Positions 57,652 to 64,000 of a DNA stretch of 64,000 nt are shown one piece after another (positions within the stretch are counted from its first letter, which is position 1; each line of letters begins with the position of its first letter). The position numbers were made by a program, and so were the translations under genes. This DNA comes from CAVQFB01 sp963711675 (lineage in GTDB: Bacteria; Acidobacteriota; Terriglobia; Terriglobales; Acidobacteriaceae), in contig CAVQFB010000016.1 in NCBI GenBank assembly GCA_963711675.1, forward strand, positions 1-64,000. The letters run 5' to 3'. The notes under the pieces were generated by a model. That model was not told the origin of the DNA. It did not search any database and saw only the letters and a program-made list of their open reading frames with translations.

Positions 57652-58068
57652 CTAGTCAATCGCGACGGCGCGGTGCTCCTTCAGAATGCACATGTCCATC
57701 ACCACGAAAATCCCCGCCTTGCGCGCCTTTTCCGCAGCCTTCTCGTGAATGACGTCCTCTTGCATCCAGATAGCAGGAACTTTCAGCTGGATTGCCTGAT
57801 CCACGATCTCTTCCACGTATTCGGGCCGGCGAAAAATATTCACGATATCGATCTTTTCCGGGACGCCCAGCAGGGAAGAATAGGACCTCTCGCCCAGAAC
57901 CTCGCTGACATTGGGATTCACCGGAATGATGCGATAGCCGTGACTTTGCATGTAGGCCGCGACACCGTGGCTTGGCCGCAATGGGCTGTCGGAAAGTCCG
58001 ACTACGGCGATGGTCTTGGCATGTTTCAGCAGATCGGCGATCGAGTCAGTCTTGGTTAGAGGGGTCAT
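57652..58068 (-). CDS. CoA-binding domain protein (YccU-like)
   Basis: Rossmann-fold protein of the CoA_binding_2 family: TIAVVGLSDSPLRPSHGVAAYMQSHGYRIIPVNPN, IDIVNIFRRPEYVEEIVDQA and AIWMQEDVIHEKAAEKARKAG, with the conserved late Cys in VVMDMCILKEH. 138 residues, with GGAGGAGCC before the ATG. Role unknown beyond probable CoA binding. Convergent with pntB. Confidence 0.9.
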   Translation of the reverse strand: MTPLTKTDSIADLLKHAKTIAVVGLSDSPLRPSHGVAAYMQSHGYRIIPVNPNVSEVLGERSYSSLLGVPEKIDIVNIFRRPEYVEEIVDQAIQLKVPAIWMQEDVIHEKAAEKARKAGIFVVMDMCILKEHRAVAID

Positions 58069-58273
58069 GGCTCCTCCACCTATTGTAGAGAAGACAAATC
58101 CGCAGGAGCAGCACTACCGAACCTGGGTGTAAGGCGACGCAGGAAACACGCGTTGGGCTCCCTTCTACATTCACAGCGCGAATACCGCATTTCTTACGCC
58201 GCCAAAAAATCCATCTTCATCATCGAAATTCTTGATTGTACTTTTCCCACGGTTCCCGGTTAGACAATGATAG

Positions 58274-61200
58274 ATGACATACACCTCCACCCTGGTCGAC
58301 CACGACGCCTGTGGTGTCGGCTTCGTGACCCAGCTCGGCAGCCCGGGCTCGCACGAGGTGGTGGTACGTGCCATCGAAGCTCTGCGGAGGCTTGCACACC
58401 GCGGTGGCGTGGATGCCGACGGGAGAAGCGGCGATGGTGCGGGGCTGCTAACAGCGATCCCCCAAGAGTTCATCCGTCTCCGCGCGAGCGAACTTGGCCT
58501 TGATCTGCCAGAGGTTTTCGGGCTCGGGATGGTTTTCCTGCCACCTCAGCAGGCCGAGACCGCACGCAGCTTGATCGCGTCGCTCGCGAGCCAGCGGGGT
58601 CTGCGGCTGCTGGGCTGGCGCAAAGTGCCGACTCATCCTCTGATCGTCGGGCCGCGCGCCGCCGAGACTCTACCTCTCATCGAGCAGTGCTTTCTCAGCG
58701 CAACGGAAGAGAACGCCGACCTGGAGTCGCTACTCTTCGCTCTCCGCAAGGAAGCCGAGTGTAGTTCGCCAGCCGGAACCTATTTCTGTTCGCTGTCCTC
58801 GCGGACTGTCGTTTACAAGGGACTTCTCACGCCCGATCAATTGCCGGCATTCTATCTCCGACCTGGCAGATGAGAATTTTGCCAGCTCCTTCGCCATTTT
58901 TCACCAGCGCTATTCGACCAACACCCGGCCAAGTTGGTCACTGGCACAGCCCTTTCGGGCGGTGGCCCATAACGGTGAAATCAACACCATCAGCGCGAAC
59001 CGGCGTTGGACGCGCGCCCGCGAAGCCTCGCTTTTGAAAAAGCTCGGACTGCCTCCCGACGTTTCACTTCTCGAACAGAGCGTGAGCGACTCGGCGAGCT
59101 TCGACAATGTGCTTGAGCTCTGGCTTCGCCGGGGCCACAGCGTCGCCGCTGCAATCTCGTGCATGGTACCGCCGGCCTGGGAGAACGATCAGAACCTGTC
59201 TCTCGATCTGCGGCGCTTTTTCGAGACCCATGCGCCCGAGCAGGAGCCCTGGGACGGTCCCGCCGCATTGATTTTCACCGATGGCGTAACCGTGGGAGCC
59301 AAGCTCGACCGCAATGGCCTGCGGCCGCTGCGATACACGCTGGCGTCAGACGGCTGGCTTGTGGTTGGTTCGGAGGTCGGGATTGCCGATCTCACCGGGC
59401 TCACCGTGATCGAGAGGCAACGGCTCGGCCCGGGCGAAATGTTATTGGCTGATCCCGCTACAGGCAAGATTGTCCGACCGGGCGAGACCGCACAGATTGC
59501 GGAATGGCAACCGGCAATGTCTTATCGTCCGGCAGTCAGGATTGCATCCGCGGAAGGTCCCTGTGTCGCCACGAGACAGGACGCGAAGAAGATCATGGCT
59601 GCGCTGGGCTGGAGCGAGGATCAATACCGGATTCTCTTTCAGCCGTTGGTGGTCGATGCCAAAGAAGCTGTCTGGAGCATGGGCGACGACGCTCCTCCTG
59701 CATTCCTTTCGGCCCACCGCCGCTCGCTGTGGGACCATTGCAAGCAGCGCTTTGCGCAGGTGACGAATCCTCCCATCGATCCGCTTCGCGAAGCGCACGT
59801 GATGTCCTTGAATGTCTATCTCAATGACTCGGTCACGCTGCCTTCGCCCTTGATCGACGCGGGCCAGCTGGAGGTCCTTCAGCAAAAGCTTGGGCCGTCA
59901 CGGCACATGGATTTCACTTTTCCGGAAGCCGGCGGGATCGAGGGAGCAAGACACGCACTCTATCGGCTCCAGCGCGAGGCCAAAGCTGCGGCCACGAGGA
60001 AAGTCCACTTCATCGTGCTTAGTGACTCCGCTGTCAGCGCAGGCCGCATCGCGTTGCCAGCCTTGCTTGCTGTGGCAGCGGTGTGGAATGGAATGATGGA
60101 AGCGGGTATCGGCGAGATTCCCCTCATCATCGAAACCGGCCAGGCCTTTGACACGCACCATGTCGCTTTGCTCATTGCCGCAGGTGCAAGCGCGGTGCTG
60201 CCCTATCTGGCCTTCGAACAGGCAGAAGCTCTCAAGCCGGATGGCGCCCGCAAGTTCCGTCTCGCGATCGAACAGGGAATTCGCAAGGTCATGGCCCGCA
60301 TGGGCATATCGACCGCCGCCAGCTATCGTAATAGCCAGCTGTTCGAGACGATCGGCCTGGATGCCAAGCTCTGTCAGCGATTCTTTCCGGACGCGGGTCG
60401 TGCCCTGGGTGGTAAGTCCCTCGACGATCTTCTGCAGGACACTCTCGAGCGGCACGCCGCCGCATTTATCGATGAGGCACACGCGCTGCGCGACCGCGGC
60501 CTTTATCGTTTCCGACAGCACGGCGAGCAGCATGCCAATTCGCCCGAGTTGATACGGCGAATGCACCGTTTCCTCAAGTCGCGCACGGAAGAGAATTACC
60601 TGGCGTTCACCGAGCTTTCGGAAAAGAAGGAGCCGCTCGCCATCCGCGACTTGCTGGAGATCCGGCAGGGCAAGACCATTTCCTTGGACGATGTCGAGTC
60701 AGAAGCCGCCGTACTCAGCCGGTTTAGCACTCAGGCGATGTCGCTGGGCGCAGTCTCTCCTGAAACCCACCGGACGTTGGCCATCGCCATGAACCGGCTT
60801 GGCGGCCGCAGTAACACCGGCGAGGGCGGGGAAGACCCCGAAATCTACCGGCGCGCAGTCCGAGGCCAACAACCGCGTCAAGCAAGTGGCCTCGGCGCGC
60901 TTTGGTGTCACCGCTGAGTACTTGATTCACGCCGACGAGCTGGAGATCAAGATTGCCCAGGGCGCCAAGCCCGGCGAAGGCGGCCAATTGCCGGCGAGCA
61001 AGGTTTCTGCATACATCGCGCGGCTCCGTCATGCTGTGCCCAATATGACGTTGATTTCTCCGCCGCCGCATCACGATATCTACAGTATTGAAGATCTGGC
61101 ACAGCTGATTTACGACCTGCGCGCGATCAATCCGCAGGCGCGCATTGGCGTGAAGCTGGTTTCGAGCACGGGCGTCGGAATCATCGCGACCGGTGTAGCC

Positions 61201-62635
61201 AAAGCCGGCGCTGACGTGATCACGATCAGCGGACATGACGGCGGGACTGGCGCCTCGCCCCTCACGTCCATCAAGAATACCGGCTTGCCGTGGGAGTTCG
61301 GGCTTCGCGACGCACACTCCGCGCTCGTGCGCACCGGTCTGCGTGGGCGTGTTCGTTTGCGCGCCGACGGTGGCTTCAAATTTGCGCGCGACGTCATCGT
61401 CGCTGCGATGCTGGGTGCTGATGAATTCGGTTTCGGCACCGCCGCTCTTCTCGCCCTGGGCTGCGTGATGGCGCGCCAATGTCATCTCAATACTTGTCCC
61501 GTAGGTATAGCTACTCAGGATGAGGCTCTGAGGGCTCGCTTCGTCGGGACGCCGGAACAAATCGAAGCCTACTTCCGCGGTTTGGCCGCGGACGTTCGCG
61601 AACTCTGCTCGGGACGTTGGGCGCCCGGTCCATTGACGAAATCGTGGGCTCGGTACGTCATCTCCGGCCGCGCGATCGAAAGGCACGAGACACCTTTTCG
61701 GAATTTCTACAGTCGCTTCCGAAGACTGAGCAGATCGCCTATCCCCGCGAGGAACGAGGGAGGTCTTCAGCTCGCACTCAAGCCGTCACCCGAGGAAACT
61801 GAGCTTCCGGACACCCGCTCGCGCCGATTCTCGATCACAAATGCCGACCGTGCGATCGGAGCGAATCTGACCGGCGAACTGCTTCGGCCGTTCACTGGAT
61901 GTCGAACTCACCAATCCGATGGATTACGAATTCGTGGGCACTGCAGGCCAGAGCTTTGGAGCCTTTCTCACGCACGGCGTGAATTTCCGGCTGCGTGGCG
62001 AGGCCAACGACTACGTGGGAAAAGGTCTCTGCGGCGGAACGATCGCAGTGACGGCCGATTCCGTTGCCTCTCTCCGCGGCGACGTGCTGGTTGGCAATAC
62101 CGTGCTCTATGGTGCGACCAGCGGCGAGCTCTACGTCGCCGGGCGTGCCGGGGAACGATTCGCCGTGCGTAACAGCGGCGCCCTAGCCGTGGTCGAAGGA
62201 GCCGGCCAGCATGCCTGCGAGTACATGACGGCGGGCGTGTGTGTGATCCTGGGTCCCGTGGGGAATAATTTCGGCGCGGGAATGACGGGTGGCCTCGCTT
62301 ATCTATTGCGGGATTCCGTCGGAGGGCACGGGTACAACCACCACTCGGTCCGCATCCTCCCGCTGGAAGCAGGGGAAACCATCTGGCTGCGCCGGGTGCT
62401 CTGCAGGCACCTGCAGCTCACGGACAGTCCCGTGGCAGCGCGAATCCTGGCAACTGAACTATCGCTGTCGTTCCTTAGGGTCGAGCCTTTGAGCCTGCCG
62501 TGCTCGATTCCGGCCACGTGGGCGCCGATTCTCAAGCGTTTCGGCCAGCGCCCGACCTGGGCTCCAGACCTGCCACGCCTGATTCCGTCAGGCGATTCGG
62601 CGTTTTTCGGGCATCCTTTTTACGAACATCAGTAG
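58274..62635 (+). CDS. gltB: Glutamate synthase large subunit, several frameshifts
   Basis: Makes two glutamates from glutamine and 2-oxoglutarate. The amidotransferase nucleophile is Cys13 in VDHDACGVGF, exposed after removal of a 12-residue propeptide. The central domain, the FMN domain (GVKLVSSTGVGIIATGVAKAGAD, ISGHDGGTGASPL), the 3Fe-4S cysteines (CVMARQCHLNTCPVGIATQ) and the C-terminal beta-helix (GTAGQSFGAFLTHGV) are all present. Frame breaks occur near 58858 (extra C; FYLDLADENFASSFA is restored), 60856, 61610-61720 and 61910. Repaired length is about 1450 residues. gltD is not adjacent. Confidence 0.92.
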
Positions 62636-62714
62636 ACGTACGGAGTTGCGGGCAATAGCTGCGCAGGTCCCGTAATCGTTCCTATAGCACCGGCACAGTT
62701 ATAATCGGACATTC

Positions 62715-63605
62715 ATGGATTTCGATCAGCTAGTCACGTTTCTGCAAGTCGCCAAACTCGGTAGCTTCTCGCGCGCCGGAGAAAAGGTATTCCGCTCGCA
62801 GTCTGCGGTTAGCGCGCAGATTCGGCAGCTCGAGCAGGAATACGGCGACCGCATTCTCGATCGTTCGGGCAAAGACGTACGTCTGACTCCGGCGGGCCGA
62901 GTCTTATTTGCCTACGCCGAGCGCCTCCTGCATATGCGGGACGAGTCCCTGCTTGCCGTCGCGGATCAGGGCGCTACGCCTCGCGGTGTGCTCGCCATTG
63001 GAGCCAACGAAGCTACCTGCCTGTACGTGCTGCCCGAGGTTTTCGCCGAGTATTGCCGCCTTTATCCTGGCGTGCAGATCAGTATTTACCGCAATTTCAG
63101 CTACAAGATCGTGGAGAAGCTGGAGCAAGGATCGATTGACATCGGCATCGTTACCTTGCCCATCAAGTCTCCCAGCCTGAAGGTACACGCCATTTTCCGC
63201 GACCAACTGATGTGGATGGTCAACCCGCAAAGCCCGCTGGCCCACCACAAATCGGCGTCCGTGGCAGACATTTCCAAGCAGCCGATTCTGATGCCGAAGA
63301 CCGGCTACACCCGGCGGTTGATGGACAAGCTCTTCCGGCCCCACAGCTCGCATCTCCAGATACGAATGGAGCTACCCAGCGTTGGCATGATCAAGAGTTT
63401 CGTTGCCGCCGGTCTGGGTGTTTCCCTTATCAGCGCCAGTTTTGCCCGTGACCAGGTGCTCGCCGGGCGTGTAAAACTGATTCCGATTCAGGGAGTTGAG
63501 CTGTGGCGCGAGCTGGGCATTGCCTACCGGCGTGACCGCACTCTGACCCGCGCGACCACCAGTTTCATTGAAACCGTGCGGCACCTGGGCTCCTCCACGA
63601 AATAA
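62715..63605 (+). CDS. LysR-family transcriptional regulator
   Basis: The N-terminal winged helix-turn-helix reads DFDQLVTFLQVAKLGSFSRAGEKVFRSQSAVSAQIRQLEQEYG (residues 2-45). The effector-binding domain of two periplasmic-binding-protein-like lobes includes IDIGIVTLPIKSP and MIKSFVAAGLGVSLISASFA. 296 residues. It lies 79 bp downstream of gltB on the same strand and may regulate it or the divergently oriented cupin gene. The closest textbook relatives are the CysB/CbbR type, but the inducer cannot be told. Confidence 0.92.
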   Translation: MDFDQLVTFLQVAKLGSFSRAGEKVFRSQSAVSAQIRQLEQEYGDRILDRSGKDVRLTPAGRVLFAYAERLLHMRDESLLAVADQGATPRGVLAIGANEATCLYVLPEVFAEYCRLYPGVQISIYRNFSYKIVEKLEQGSIDIGIVTLPIKSPSLKVHAIFRDQLMWMVNPQSPLAHHKSASVADISKQPILMPKTGYTRRLMDKLFRPHSSHLQIRMELPSVGMIKSFVAAGLGVSLISASFARDQVLAGRVKLIPIQGVELWRELGIAYRRDRTLTRATTSFIETVRHLGSSTK

Positions 63606-63633
63606 AGGGATGCACAGTTTGCCCAGATTACTC

Positions 63634-64000
63634 TTAGTTTGGGCTGACTTTGCCTTCTGCTTGGGAGCCCTTACACAAACCTTTCGGCGTCCAATCGTGA
63701 ATCACCGTAGTTGGAGGCTTCGACGAGTCGTGCAGGATGAGCGTTAACCCGCGCCGCTGTTCGGTACCGGTGGTTGTAAGTAGCATGGGCGGACCTCCTG
63801 GCACAATCACCGGCGGTCCCCCAGCGCGTCCAACTAGTTTGCCAGTGGGAGTCTCCAAACAAGTTTCTCCGGCCAGGTTGTACCAGGCTTCAGGTCCCGA
63901 GTGAGTATGAACTGCTGAGGTCATCCCGGGATTGAAGATCACCTCCATAAACAGTGCCGAGTATTCTTCACCGGCCGTTATGGGGAGGGGACCGATTTCG
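63634..64000 (-). CDS. Cupin-domain protein, truncated by window edge
   Basis: The open frame continues past 64000 (EIGPLPITAGEEYSALFMEVIFNPG), so the N-terminus is missing. The cupin motif AVHTHSGPEAWYNLAGETCLETP supplies His-x-His and Glu for metal binding, and a GGPPVIVPGGPP loop follows. The C-terminus ends WTPKGLCKGSQAEGKVSPN. Convergent with the LysR gene. Substrate unknown. Confidence 0.75.
   Translation of the reverse strand, partial: EIGPLPITAGEEYSALFMEVIFNPGMTSAVHTHSGPEAWYNLAGETCLETPTGKLVGRAGGPPVIVPGGPPMLLTTTGTEQRRGLTLILHDSSKPPTTVIHDWTPKGLCKGSQAEGKVSPN

Overview
This window looks like chromosomal DNA from an Acidobacteriota (Terriglobia/Koribacter-like) bacterium. That assignment is an inference from moderately high GC, two tandem VWFA-type secreted proteins of the kind expanded in Acidobacteria, bacillithiol-type redox proteins (a bacilliredoxin and a YpdA-like reductase), a sortilin/BNR-repeat exoprotein, and hairpin repeats with a TAAA loop. 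It is mostly housekeeping DNA. I see no phage, transposase, CRISPR array, tRNA or rRNA.

Layout. 0-8.5 kb (minus strand): protein quality control in the order tig-clpP-clpX-lon, followed by a TPR protein, engB and a PilZ protein. 8.7-12.6 kb: family 5 uracil-DNA glycosylase, a basic membrane-anchored protein, murB, a bacilliredoxin and an unknown protein. 12.8-18.9 kb: a YVTN beta-propeller, DAHP synthase, endonuclease IV and leuS, every one broken by several small frameshifts. 19-26.7 kb: secreted and membrane proteins, a cupin coupled to a ketopantoate-reductase-like gene, guaA, an SDR, lacD and a PNPOx-like protein. 26.8-31.3 kb (minus): DUF1015, an amidase, a GerMN protein and rph, an envelope/RNA-processing block. 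31.4-36 kb: two VWA proteins, then a cysteine-synthase-fold enzyme with a cystathionine lyase/synthase (transsulfuration). 36-45 kb: cutA, phosphohexomutase, an FtsB-like protein, thiG, aspartase/fumarase, a YpdA-like reductase, frataxin, an MFS permease and a pterin dehydratase. 45-50 kb: a multi-PAS histidine kinase with two response regulators carrying HDOD or HD-type output domains. 50-51 kb: a structured intergenic region and two small convergent proteins. 51-64 kb: a large BNR/sortilin protein, a three-gene pnt transhydrogenase, a CoA-binding protein, a frameshifted gltB, a LysR regulator and a truncated cupin.

Most notable points: (i) a dispersed hairpin repeat family with at least six units at four loci, two copies of which show a compensatory base-pair change; (ii) an isolated in-frame TGA inside the HDOD domain of a response regulator; (iii) a strong cluster of frameshifts in essential genes, best read as sequence or assembly error; (iv) a 425-bp region rich in stem-loops in front of a small coiled-coil/basic protein, which converges on a second small protein sharing a short motif.
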